DNA of 7,712 nt from an uncultured Rubellimicrobium sp. (GCA_902805995.1 CADCUU010000080.1:1-7712), one strand, 5' to 3'. Shown: positions 1 to 6,394, numbered from the stretch's first letter. The notes: generated by a model from the sequence alone, not told the origin. Numbers and translations: made by a program.

Positions 1-521
1 ACGTGCGGTTCATCGCGACCTCCAAGGTGGATCTGGTCGGCCTCGTCGCCAAGGGCCAGTTCCGCGAAGATCTCTATTGGCGGCTCGCGGTCACCCATCT
101 CCGTCTGCCGCCCCTGGCGGAACGGCGCGAGGACATTCCCGTGCTCTTCCTTCAGCTCGTGAGGGAGGCCGCCGCCCGACACGGCCGCCCGGACCTTTCG
201 CCCCCGCCCGAACTGCTGGCCGACCTTGCCGCCCGGGCCTGGCCCGGCAACGTTCGCGAACTCCGCAACGCCGCGGAACGGTGGGTGCTCGGCCTCGACT
301 GGTTGAGCGCGGAGGAGGGCGGCGCCGCGGCGGGGCGGCTGGCGGACCGGGTTGCGGCCTTCGAGCGCAGCATCATCGCCGCCGCCATCGCCGCGAGCGG
401 CGGCCGCCTCAAACCGGTCTACGGAACCCTCGGCGTGAGCCGGAAGACCCTTTACGAGAAGATGCAGCGGCACGGCCTCGACCGGCATCTCCTGTCGGAG
501 CCCGAGGGCGGCGAGGACTGA
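1..521 (+). CDS. Sigma-54-dependent transcriptional activator, DctD-like (C-terminal part)
   Basis: This is the C-terminal 173 or so residues of a bacterial enhancer-binding protein that uses ATP hydrolysis to remodel sigma-54 RNA polymerase at -24/-12 promoters. The frame is open at the left edge, so the N-terminal receiver or sensor and the Walker motifs lie outside. Seen in order: FREDLYWRL (in-window residues about 21-29), PLAERREDIPVL (about 37-48) and WPGNVRELRNAAERW (about 80-94), all hallmarks of the AAA+ sigma-54 interaction domain. A Fis-type helix-turn-helix ending in LGVSRKTLYEKMQRHGL (about 143-159) follows. The KTLYEKMQRHGL recognition helix resembles that of DctD, the regulator of C4-dicarboxylate uptake, so a DctD-type response regulator is likely, but the diagnostic N-terminus is not visible. 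The TGA stop at 519-521 abuts the IS630 element; the reading frame itself is not interrupted. Confidence 0.92.
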   Translation, partial: VRFIATSKVDLVGLVAKGQFREDLYWRLAVTHLRLPPLAERREDIPVLFLQLVREAAARHGRPDLSPPPELLADLAARAWPGNVRELRNAAERWVLGLDWLSAEEGGAAAGRLADRVAAFERSIIAAAIAASGGRLKPVYGTLGVSRKTLYEKMQRHGLDRHLLSEPEGGED

Positions 522-546
522 TACCAGCCAGCTCATGATCTGACGC
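521..546 (+). repeat. IS630 terminal inverted repeat, end downstream of the transposase stop
   Basis: It begins ATACCAGCCAGC. Without gaps it matches the reverse complement of 1663-1688 at 19 of 26 positions, including ATACC, AGC, TGA and CTGAC blocks. If the TA at 522-523 is the target duplication, the true end of the element is CC at 524. The A at 521 then belongs to the host stop codon. Confidence 0.75.
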
Positions 547-1599
547 ATGGCAGCCAGGGGTAGCTGGTGAGGGACTGGATGCGCCCGCGCTCCTGGGTCA
601 GGGCAGTCCAGGCGTGGCAGCATGCGTCGACGACGGCCTCATGGTCGTCGAGCAGGCGGTGCGAGAGATACCGCTCGCGCAGGTAAAGCCATAGCCGCTC
701 CACGGGATTGAGCTCGGGGCTGTAAGGCGGCAGCGGCACCAGGGTGATGTTGTCCGGCACGACCAGAGCACGTGCCCCGTGCCAGCCGGCCTGGTCGAGC
801 ACGAGCACGGCGTGAGCGTCTGGGGCGATCTGGGCGGACAGCTCGGCCAGGAAGCGGCTCATGGCGGCGGTGGACACGGTGGGCAGGACAAGGGCCACCT
901 CGGCCCCGGTGGCGGGCTCGACGGCCGCGAAGATGTAGGTTGAGGCAAATCGCTTGTCGCACAGGCCCGGCGGGCGCTGACCCTTGATCCACCAGCGGTG
1001 ACTGGTGCGTCCCTTCTGACCCACCCGCGCCTCGTCCTCGAACCATAGCTCGATGCGCTTAGAAGGGTTGGCCTCCTGCGCTGCCGCTATGGCCTCGGCA
1101 AGGCCCCCTTTTTGAATGCCTCCTGCGCCTCGGCATTGGCCTGCGGGTGGCGGGGCCGGGTTTTCTGTTTTGAGAGCCCCAGCCGTCTGAGCACCCGCGA
1201 CAGGCTGGCCGGGTGCAGCCGCTTGCCCCAGCGCTGAGCGATCTCCTCGGCCAGAGAGGGCAGCGTCCACTCCGTGCGGCCATGGCGGGCGAGGTCGGGC
1301 CCGGCGAGCACGAGCTGCTTGAGCCTGGCGCCCTCGTCGTCGCTCAGCACTGGGCGGGCGTGGCCCTTGGGCCGGTCGTGCAGCCCAGCCAAGCCCTCGG
1401 CATTGTAGCGCACCACCGCATCGTGCAGCGCCTGCCGCTCCATGCCAGAAAGCCGCGCCGCCTCGGCCCGGCTCTTCCCCTCCAGTGCATGCGCGATGGC
1501 ATACATCCGCGAGGCGGCACGCGGGTCCTTCTCCCGTCGCGCCAAGGCGCGCAGCTCCGCCGCGCTCAGGTCCGTCCGGATCGGCAAGGCTACAACCAT
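533..1599 (-). CDS. IS630-family transposase (two frames, programmed -1 frameshift)
   Basis: A DDE transposase that cuts and pastes the surrounding element. The first frame (1599 to 1087) encodes the N-terminal helix-turn-helix region, with SRAEAARLSGMERQALHDAV (about 46-65) and GLAGLHDRPKG. The second frame (ending at the TGA at 533-535) encodes the catalytic core: FEDEARVGQKG (first Asp), LVLDQAGWHGA (second Asp) and YSPELNPVERLW (catalytic Glu). The frames overlap around 1104-1113, where the - strand reads five A then five G. This includes the heptamer A AAG GGG (1111-1105), a canonical X XXY YYZ slip site in the right direction for a -1 shift. The joined product is about 355 residues, normal for IS630. 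I chose the ATG at 1599 over the GTG at 1623 because AGGGAGGA lies a few bases upstream of it. Confidence 0.88.
1105..1111 (-). other. Predicted -1 ribosomal frameshift heptamer
   Basis: On the - strand the sequence A AAG GGG sits at the overlap of the two transposase frames. In frame 0 it reads AAG GGG; after a one-base backward slip the tRNAs would sit on AAA GGG, both acceptable pairings. After the slip the product continues GGLAEAIAAAQEANP into the catalytic domain. Without it, translation stops at the TAG at 1087-1089 after QEAFKKGALPRP. Confidence 0.7.
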
Positions 1600-1662
1600 C
1601 AGATCCTCCCTCGTCAGCGGCACAAGGGAATCACCAAGCCAGCCAGCCGGGAAGAGCCTATC

Positions 1663-1688
1663 GAGTCAGCTCAGGCGCTCGGCGGTAT
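1663..1688 (-). repeat. IS630 terminal inverted repeat, end upstream of the transposase start
   Basis: Read on the - strand it begins ATACCGCCGAGC and pairs with 521-546. The TA at 1686-1687 is the likely duplicated target dinucleotide. It lies about 64 bases upstream of the chosen transposase start codon. Confidence 0.75.
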
Positions 1689-1873
1689 TAGCTGTCACCC
1701 CGGCGAGTTCTTTGTTGGCGGTTTCTTCTTCCTGAGGATCGACGAAAGTCCTCCGGGTTGATCTCGAGGGCGGCGGTGAGTGGAGCCCCCGCGTCGCGAA
1801 TATCACCGTCCCGAATGACGGAGTCGAACGTGAGCCCGGTCAGTTCCTCGATCTCACGAACTGAAGATAAGAT
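1688..1873 (-). pseudogene. C-terminal remnant of a DNA/RNA non-specific endonuclease-like gene
   Basis: Read on the - strand, this stretch encodes SVREIEELTGLTFDSVIRD and then ALEINPEDF. The pattern IEELTGL-F followed by a D-rich turn and a terminal 'EDF/DIV'-like strand resembles the C-terminal end of the NUC (EndoG-type, beta-beta-alpha metal) endonucleases common in alphaproteobacteria. The catalytic DRGH region and the rest of the protein are absent: upstream the frame meets the TAG of the neighbouring 98-aa gene at 1880-1882, and no start is present. In the last 25 codons the frame becomes arginine-rich with rare AGA codons, while a neighbouring frame reads FVDPQEEETANKELAGV with better codon use. 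This suggests a frameshift near 1740. The in-frame stop TAA is at 1688-1690, at the IS630 boundary. The family assignment comes from a short segment only. Confidence 0.4.
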
Positions 1874-1879
1874 CGGTGC

Positions 1880-2176
1880 CTAGCTCGGCAGTTCCGACGT
1901 CAGGGGTCGGACAAGCTTGTGGAACATGCGACCGAAGAATGCGGCAAGGCCGAGCATCATGTGCGGATCGTAGCTGCTCTGGCCCGTCGCAGGCAGCTCG
2001 ATCTCCTCGATCTTGCTGTCCACGGCGCGAATGTAGTCCTCGGTCAACGCAGGCAGCGAGCGCGCCTTGTTCGGCTCGGCCCGGACCAGATGGAGAAACG
2101 ACCCGGCGCCGGGGGATCGGCTGGGCCGAACTTCGATCAGCTCTGCGTCTGAGGCAAGTGATCCCATGCCGCCCAT
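1880..2176 (-). CDS. Hypothetical protein, 98 aa
   Basis: Family not recognised. The predicted protein is small, soluble and without an obvious signal peptide. The middle is acidic (LTEDYIRAVDSKIEEIELP, about 49-67) and the C-terminal part is hydrophobic/amphipathic (PHMMLGLAAFFGRMFHKLV, about 74-92). The latter could be an amphipathic helix and is too short and charged for a confident membrane span. The composition and codon use look like real coding sequence, and the opposite-strand frames here do not. ATG at 2176 is taken as start; a TTG at 2188 and an ATG at 2167 are alternatives, and none has a strong ribosome binding site. It ends at the TAG at 1880-1882, immediately upstream of the endonuclease remnant in the same frame, which probably reflects an old deletion junction. 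No functional context can be read from the neighbours. Confidence 0.6.
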   Translation of the reverse strand: MGGMGSLASDAELIEVRPSRSPGAGSFLHLVRAEPNKARSLPALTEDYIRAVDSKIEEIELPATGQSSYDPHMMLGLAAFFGRMFHKLVRPLTSELPS

Positions 2177-2216
2177 TGACTGTGACAACCCTGAGGAGAA
2201 TCGGCTGAACTACTCT

Positions 2217-2230
2217 TGCATCCGAATGCA
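2217..2230. promoter_or_regulatory. Near-palindrome upstream of the 98-aa gene (possible operator)
   Basis: TGCATCCGAATGCA is palindromic at 12 of 14 positions and lies about 40 bases upstream of the start of the 98-aa gene. This is a plausible place for a dimeric regulator to bind. No matching -35/-10 pair could be assigned with confidence, and a 14-base near-palindrome can occur by chance. Confidence 0.2.
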
Positions 2231-2433
2231 GGTAAGAAGTTAACGCCCGGGTAACCAGAGTCCGACTGTGGCTTCGAGGACACGGCTGGCCTCGCTTGCT
2301 CGCAGTCGGCGGAACATGGCCGCCTGCAATCAGGGGCACAGGGGATTCGGAGGTCGGACGCGTGGGGAAGATGGCCATGTCGGACTTGCGCGTGGCCGTG
2401 AAGCGTGTGGGAAGCAGGTGACCCTCACAGGGT

Positions 2434-2465
2434 GAGGCCCGCCGGCTCTCCCACCGGCGGGCCTC
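2434..2465. other. Perfect 12-bp inverted repeat (strong hairpin)
   Basis: GAGGCCCGCCGG at 2434-2445 pairs perfectly with CCGGCGGGCCTC at 2454-2465 around an 8-base loop. A smaller hairpin (ACCCT-CAC-AGGGT) lies just to its left. There is no T-run on either side, so a classical intrinsic terminator is not supported. No recognised gene ends at it. It could be a factor-dependent stop, a small-RNA end, or a scar of a lost gene. Confidence 0.5.
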
Positions 2466-2747
2466 CGTCCAATCGCCCCAAGGACAAGGGTTCGGACTGC
2501 CGGGGTTTTGGCACCGGCGGCACTGGCCGGCTGATCCGCCTCGTTTGCACATCTCTGCACTCGAGCAGGCTTCCACGTCTTTTGGACCAGAATGTGGCCG
2601 GTCGGTGCCTCGGGTCTGTCGGGCACTACAACCTTAACCTGTGTTAACTAACCTAACATTTGTGAAAAGTCGCCGCAGTTCGGCCCAGATCGAACGGCCA
2701 GACTAACCATAGGTGAGGCGCTCAGACCTTACTGGCCATGACGGCCG

Positions 2748-2753
2748 TACAAT
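2748..2753 (+). promoter_or_regulatory. Possible -10 element upstream of the Roadblock-like gene
   Basis: TACAAT lies 18 bases upstream of the ATG at 2772 and resembles a sigma-70 -10 box. No good -35 sequence is found at 16-18 bases spacing, and the implied leader would be very short, so this is weak. Confidence 0.2.
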
Positions 2754-2771
2754 CAGCATAGGACAGTGAAC

Positions 2772-3125
2772 ATGCGCACCGACATCTCGGCCACGTCTGA
2801 AATCGGCGGCTTCATCGGCGCCTGCCTCGTGGACAGCGAGTCGGGACTGATGCTCGCCTCCGAAGGCGGCGGTAAGCTCGATCTCGAAGCCGCGGCCGCT
2901 CTGAACACCCAGGTGGTCAAGGCCAAGCTCCAGGCTATGGAGACCCTGGGCCTTGAGGACCACATCGACGACATCCTCATCACCTTGGGTAAACAGATCC
3001 ACCTGATCCGCCCTCTCGAGGACACCCCCACGACGTTCCTCTATGTCGCCCTCGACAAGAAGGGCGCGAACCTCGGGATGGCTCGCATGCAGGTCAAGAA
3101 GATCGAGGCCTCGCTCAGCATGTAA
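2772..3125 (+). CDS. Roadblock/LC7-like domain protein
   Basis: A 117-residue single-domain protein. The pattern IGACLVDSESGLMLASEGGG (about 13-32), a central helix (about 36-58) with 'LEAAAALNTQVVKAK', then DDILITLGKQIHLIRPL and TTFLYVALDKKGANLGMAR (about 85-103) matches the Roadblock/LC7 fold: strand, GL-L-A turn, helix, two strands and a final helix. In bacteria such proteins (MglB is the best known) form dimers and often regulate small Ras-like GTPases or sit in signalling modules. No GTPase gene is present here. The ATG at 2772 is preferred over the GTG at 2766 because AGGA at 2760-2763 lies 8 bases before it. It is transcribed alone, toward the hairpin at 3156-3184. The family is assigned by fold pattern and its specific role is unknown. 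Confidence 0.75.
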   Translation: MRTDISATSEIGGFIGACLVDSESGLMLASEGGGKLDLEAAAALNTQVVKAKLQAMETLGLEDHIDDILITLGKQIHLIRPLEDTPTTFLYVALDKKGANLGMARMQVKKIEASLSM

Positions 3126-3155
3126 GTGAGATCGCTCCTTGGGTGCCTCGAAGTA

Positions 3156-3184
3156 GGGCCGGCGCTCAAAAGAGACGCCGGCCC
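3156..3184 (+). terminator. Hairpin downstream of the Roadblock-like gene
   Basis: GGGCCGGCG (3156-3164) pairs perfectly with CGCCGGCCC (3176-3184). The loop can close further by CTC/GAG with one bulged A. It starts 30 bases after the stop codon, where a terminator is expected. The following T-run is poor (GCTCTAACG), so termination may be inefficient or assisted. Confidence 0.5.
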
Positions 3185-3534
3185 GCTCTAACGAGGTGAG
3201 TCCTGAACAGCATTGGGGCGCATCGATGTGCGAAGTCAGCGTGATCGGGTCCTTCGTACCCAATCCTCTTTTCCGAAGATCGGCCTTGCTGGCATAGCTC
3301 TTGTCTTGGACGGGGCAATGGGCAAGTGCCGTCGCGTATGTCGGCGGCTCATCGACTCCTACGATCTGATCCGCCCGCTGCAGCGGCTCGAAGCGCAGAC
3401 TGCTCGGCGATGGACGGCACCTACCTGCCCACCAACGATCCCGCGCTAGCCGAGGCAGGTCTCAAGAAGGACCGTCCGATGGGCGTGACCGACCGCGAGC
3501 GGCTGGATCAACTTTTTCAGCACTCACAAGGCCA
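3185..3534. other. Gene-poor stretch before the transposase remnant
   Basis: No intact gene is supported. On the + strand two open segments, around 3300-3410 and 3411-3534, overlap in different frames. The second, starting MDGTYLPTNDPALAEAGLKK at 3411, has fair codon use but no ribosome binding site. Its last part (QCHSAAQKARC, about 3531-3563) vaguely recalls the Cys-containing motif that precedes the C-terminal block of IS1182-type transposases. This is best read as decayed DNA. Confidence 0.4.
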
Positions 3535-3819
3535 ATGCCACTCCGCTGCTCAGAAGGCACGTTGCGGCCCGCCACCAAGGTCAGAGACGTGCGCCAGGAG
3601 GTGCTGGCTCGCGAGGGAACCCCGACCTTCCAGGCCTCCTTGCGACTGCTTCGTTGGATCGAGCGCCTGTTCGCCTGCATCAAGCATAATGACAGGCTGC
3701 ACAGGCTTCGACTGCGTGGCTTGCGCGGTGCCGGCGAGCAATTCCTGCTGGCCGCTGCGGCGCGAAGCTTCAAGCACATGGCCATGGCGCTCACGACCGC
3801 TGAACCGATGAACGGCTGA
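3535..3819 (+). pseudogene. IS1182-like transposase, C-terminal remnant
   Basis: Only the C-terminal ~90 residues of a DDE transposase remain. The diagnostic stretch is RDVRQEVLAREGTPTF, then RLLRWIERLFACIKHNDRL and HRLRLRGLRGAGEQFLLAAA-ARSFKHMA. This corresponds to the 'V-x-x-LFAHLKRIL-x-LDRLRLRG-x-x-GA-x-x-EFLLAATAQNLRKLA' end of IS1182-type (DDE_Tnp_1_6) enzymes as I know them, and contains the last catalytic Glu region (IERLF). Full-length members have roughly 450 residues; the DNA-binding and first catalytic segments are gone, so the fragment cannot be functional. An upstream frame change near 3560 is possible. The stop TGA is at 3817-3819, and a probable element end lies about 110 bases further right. 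Confidence 0.65.
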
Positions 3820-3930
3820 TCCGGCTCAGACGTGCCACCGCCCGTCAGAAGACCTCGCACGGCAGGCGCGTCATCCCGCGAAAACCCAGACTTCCATGGC
3901 CAACGTGAGCCGCCCTCGGGCCTTGCAGCC

Positions 3931-3948
3931 GACTTCTTCAACAGCCTC
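3931..3948 (+). repeat. Probable right end of the IS1182-like remnant
   Basis: GACTTCTTCAACAGCCTC resembles the terminal repeats of IS1182-like and related elements and lies about 110 bases after the remnant transposase stop, a normal distance. A partly similar sequence in the same orientation, ACTTTTTCAGCACTCAC (3511-3527), lies upstream of the remnant. No inverted partner was found in the window, which fits loss of the left part of the element. Confidence 0.35.
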
Positions 3949-3993
3949 GGTCGTTTCCTGGACGAAAACGGACCAGCTTCGCCTTTCCAGCCG

Positions 3994-6387
3994 TTAGTGC
4001 TCGAGGGCTCCGGCAAGGACGGATTGAAGGTCATGCATCCGGAATGGCTTGCGCAGCATCACGGCATCGCATCCGGCGGCGGCCTCGATGGCGGCCGTAT
4101 CGGAGTAGCCGCTCATGAACACGATGGGCATCTCGGGCCGTTGCGCCTGTGCGGCCCGCGCGACTTCGGCGCCTGTCATGCTGGGCATGGCGAAGTCAAC
4201 AAGAAGCAGATCGGGTTGGCTGTCCCGAAGAACGGACAGCCCAGTTGCCCCATCCTGCGCCTCTAGGACTCGGTAGCCCAGAGCGTCGAGGGACGCGACC
4301 AGCATGGCGCGGACATCTGGGTCGTCGTCGATCACAAGAACCGTGGCCTGCGGACCATCCAGCTTCATATCCGGGGCCACTTCTGGATCGGCAGTGCGCT
4401 CGGGAGCCTCATTCGTCCGAGGCAGGAGGATGCACACGGTTGTGCCTTGGCCAACCCGGCTCTTGATCCGCACCGTGCCCCCGGTTTGGCGCGCGATCCC
4501 GTAGACCTGACTGAGACCTAGGCCGGTGCCTTTGCCAACGTCCTTGGTCGTAAAGAATGGATCCAGAGCCCGGGCCAGAACTTCGGGAGGCATGCCAGTT
4601 CCAGTGTCGGTGACAGAGAGCTCGACGTACTCGCCCGGGTTAAGCTCGGCATCCTGGCCCACCTGCCGACGAGCCGTTGTAATCCGCAACTCGCCCCCAT
4701 CCGGCATGGCGTCCCGCGCGTTGATGGCGGTATTGAGCACCGCCATCTCGAGCTGGGTAGGGTCAGTGAGCACGGCACCATCCCCGTTGAGATCCATTGA
4801 GAGCCGGATCATCGGCCCGAGAGATCGGCTCAGCAGGTCGTGCATGCCATCGACCAGATCTGAGATGATTACAGGCTTCAGCTCGATGCGCTGCGCTCGT
4901 GAGAAGGCCAGAAGCTGGCCCGTGAGTTTCGCTCCTCGCTCGGCGGCCTGGATCCCGGCCTCGGCAAACTGCCGGACCCGATCAACGTCGTCGGGCTTGC
5001 GCCGGATCAGATCCAAGGAACCTACCAGTGCGCCGAGAAGGTTGTTGAAGTCGTGCGCGATCCCTCCCGTGAGTTGACCCACTGCTTCCATCTTCTGGGC
5101 TTGGCGGAGCGTCTCCTCGGCCCGCACCTGTGCGGTCACGTTGCGGCTGCTGCCGAAGATGCGGACGATCCCGCCCTCGGTGTCTCGGATCGGCACAAGC
5201 GCGTTATCCCAATGTTGGGTCCCGCCGGGCAGGTCGAAGGCCTCGCGGTACTGCACAATCTCGCCGGTGTCGACAACCCGGCGGTAGGCGGTGATCACCT
5301 GCTCGGCCACAGCGGGCGGCAACACGGCGTCGATGCGCTTGCCGGCCACCTCCTCTTGATGGAACCCGAGTTGAGCCTGATGCGCCGGGTTGACCTGCTC
5401 GATGACGAAGCCACCGTCGGGCTCGACCCGGATCACAAAGAGCGCTTCCGCCGTGGTCTCGAAGTAGGCGCGGTAGAGAGCGTCGGCTTCACGGCGCGCC
5501 GTCTCTGCAGCCTCAAGGGCAGTATGAGTTTCCTTCTCGGCGGTGACATCGCGACCAATAGCGTAGAGGAAGTCACCTTCCGGCCGTACGGTCCAAGAGA
5601 TCCAACGCCAGCCGCCCTCCTTGTGTCGGTAGCGAGCTTCGAAGCCGAAGACAGGCTGGCCAGCGGCAAGCTGCCGGTATCCGGCCGCGATGCGCTCGGT
5701 GTCGTCGGGATGCCGGATCTCGGCGACGTTGCGGCCCGTGAGCCCGTCTGGATCCCAGCCCAGCACCTGCTCCCAGGCGGGGTTCACGCTCAGGTAGGTG
5801 CCGTCGAGGCTTATGACTCCCATCAGGTCGGGCGCGATCCGCCAGATGCGGTCCCGTTCGGCGATAGCGGTGGCGACGCGTTGCTCCAGCGTCTCATTGA
5901 GGTCGCGAAGAGCGGCCTCGCTGGCCTCAAGGGCGGTCCGCTCCTGGCGAAGCTCTGCCTCTCGGGCAGCCAGCTCAGCGATGTGCATCTCTGCCTCACG
6001 CTGCCGGGCCCGGGCCCGCAAGGCGGCCCGCGCTGCTGAGATCAGCGTCGCTGGATGAAGAGGCCGCTCCAGGATCGTGACGTTGCCAAGGTGCTCGGTC
6101 AGACGAGAGGGCTGCGTCTCTGGGCCACGCTTCGTGCTGAGGAGCACGATTGGCAGATCTGACCAGGGCGGTTGCCGGGTCAGCCACCCCCGGATCCGGA
6201 CGATGCCGCTTCCCGCGAGAGCTTCCTCGGCCAGAATGAGCGCTCCGGCGCCCCCCCGATCAAGTGCATCGACCACGTCGTCAGCCGAGGTCTCGATTGC
6301 GCAATCGATCCCGGCGCTCTTGAGAAGGCTGGAGATCACTTGGGCGTCGCGCCCTAGCGGCGCCAGAATGGCGAGACACTGCGCCAT
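3994..6387 (-). CDS. Hybrid sensor histidine kinase/response regulator with two PAS domains
   Basis: A 797-residue soluble hybrid kinase that autophosphorylates on His and passes phosphate to its own receiver. Domains: N-terminal pseudo-receiver (about 1-120), coiled coil (about 122-180), PAS1 (about 180-285), PAS2 (about 300-420), HisKA with H445 in GGIAHDFNN, HATPase with N-box LNTAINARDAMP (551-562), G1 box DTGTGMP (594-600) and GKGTGLGL (618-625), and a C-terminal receiver (about 682-795) with acidic pair D687/D688, phospho-acceptor D731, S759 and K780. All catalytic residues are present. The N-terminal receiver lacks the Asp: LILAEEAL stands where it should be, and ERP replaces KP. No membrane segments are seen, so it should sense cytoplasmic signals. 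The start is the ATG at 6387, 7 bases after the stop of the KaiC-like gene; AGGGACGG inside the end of that gene may act as ribosome binding site. The frame stays open to 6540, but that extension overlaps the upstream gene. Confidence 0.93.
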   Translation of the reverse strand: MAQCLAILAPLGRDAQVISSLLKSAGIDCAIETSADDVVDALDRGGAGALILAEEALAGSGIVRIRGWLTRQPPWSDLPIVLLSTKRGPETQPSRLTEHLGNVTILERPLHPATLISAARAALRARARQREAEMHIAELAAREAELRQERTALEASEAALRDLNETLEQRVATAIAERDRIWRIAPDLMGVISLDGTYLSVNPAWEQVLGWDPDGLTGRNVAEIRHPDDTERIAAGYRQLAAGQPVFGFEARYRHKEGGWRWISWTVRPEGDFLYAIGRDVTAEKETHTALEAAETARREADALYRAYFETTAEALFVIRVEPDGGFVIEQVNPAHQAQLGFHQEEVAGKRIDAVLPPAVAEQVITAYRRVVDTGEIVQYREAFDLPGGTQHWDNALVPIRDTEGGIVRIFGSSRNVTAQVRAEETLRQAQKMEAVGQLTGGIAHDFNNLLGALVGSLDLIRRKPDDVDRVRQFAEAGIQAAERGAKLTGQLLAFSRAQRIELKPVIISDLVDGMHDLLSRSLGPMIRLSMDLNGDGAVLTDPTQLEMAVLNTAINARDAMPDGGELRITTARRQVGQDAELNPGEYVELSVTDTGTGMPPEVLARALDPFFTTKDVGKGTGLGLSQVYGIARQTGGTVRIKSRVGQGTTVCILLPRTNEAPERTADPEVAPDMKLDGPQATVLVIDDDPDVRAMLVASLDALGYRVLEAQDGATGLSVLRDSQPDLLLVDFAMPSMTGAEVARAAQAQRPEMPIVFMSGYSDTAAIEAAAGCDAVMLRKPFRMHDLQSVLAGALEH

Positions 6388-6394
6388 AACCGAC

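Larger units (their letters stand above)
522..1687 (-). mobile_element. IS630-family insertion sequence, apparently complete
   Basis: A complete IS630-type element of about 1.16 kb. It carries one transposase gene on the - strand and imperfect terminal inverted repeats (521-546 and 1663-1688, 19 of 26 positions matching). IS630/Tc1-mariner elements insert at TA and duplicate it. A TA lies just outside the CC-starting ends on both sides (522-523 and 1686-1687), which fits. Length and layout agree with the family. The two frames of the transposase join at a slippery A/G run, and all three DDE catalytic motifs are present, so the copy may be active. It sits between two convergent reading frames without breaking either. 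Confidence 0.85.
2177..2771. other. Gene-free intergenic region
   Basis: No reading frame here on either strand has convincing coding character; the frames that are open give proline/arginine-rich, low-complexity translations. The region separates the divergent 98-aa gene (- strand) and Roadblock-like gene (+ strand), so it should hold both promoters. It contains a 14-base near-palindrome, a strong hairpin at 2434-2465, and an AT-rich patch at about 2630-2670 with several TTAAC/TAACC motifs (including the palindrome GTTAAC) in otherwise GC-rich DNA. The AT-rich patch is the best candidate for a protein-binding or promoter zone. Confidence 0.5.

Noticed and set aside
2434..2465. Single repeat unit of a CRISPR array
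   Set aside because: Only one hairpin copy exists and there are no regularly spaced repeats anywhere in the window.
1854..2576. 240-codon open frame on the - strand across the gene-poor region
   Set aside because: The translation is Arg/Pro/Cys-rich without motifs, and it overlaps the better supported 98-aa gene in a different frame.
2330..2647. Open frames on both strands (about 80-98 codons) around the hairpin
   Set aside because: Low-complexity composition, no ribosome binding site, and the perfect inverted repeat lies inside them; they look like chance frames in GC-rich DNA.
2703..3263. 186-codon open frame on the - strand opposite the Roadblock-like gene
   Set aside because: The + strand frame has a good SD, start and fold pattern; the antisense translation shows no domain.
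3462..4034. 190-codon open frame on the - strand downstream of the kinase
   Set aside because: It is antisense to the transposase remnant and overlaps the kinase 3' end; the Ser/Arg-rich translation is typical of a shadow frame.
5053..6039. Long (328-codon) open frame on the + strand opposite the kinase
   Set aside because: The kinase frame on the - strand has a complete set of domains and catalytic residues, so this is its antisense shadow.
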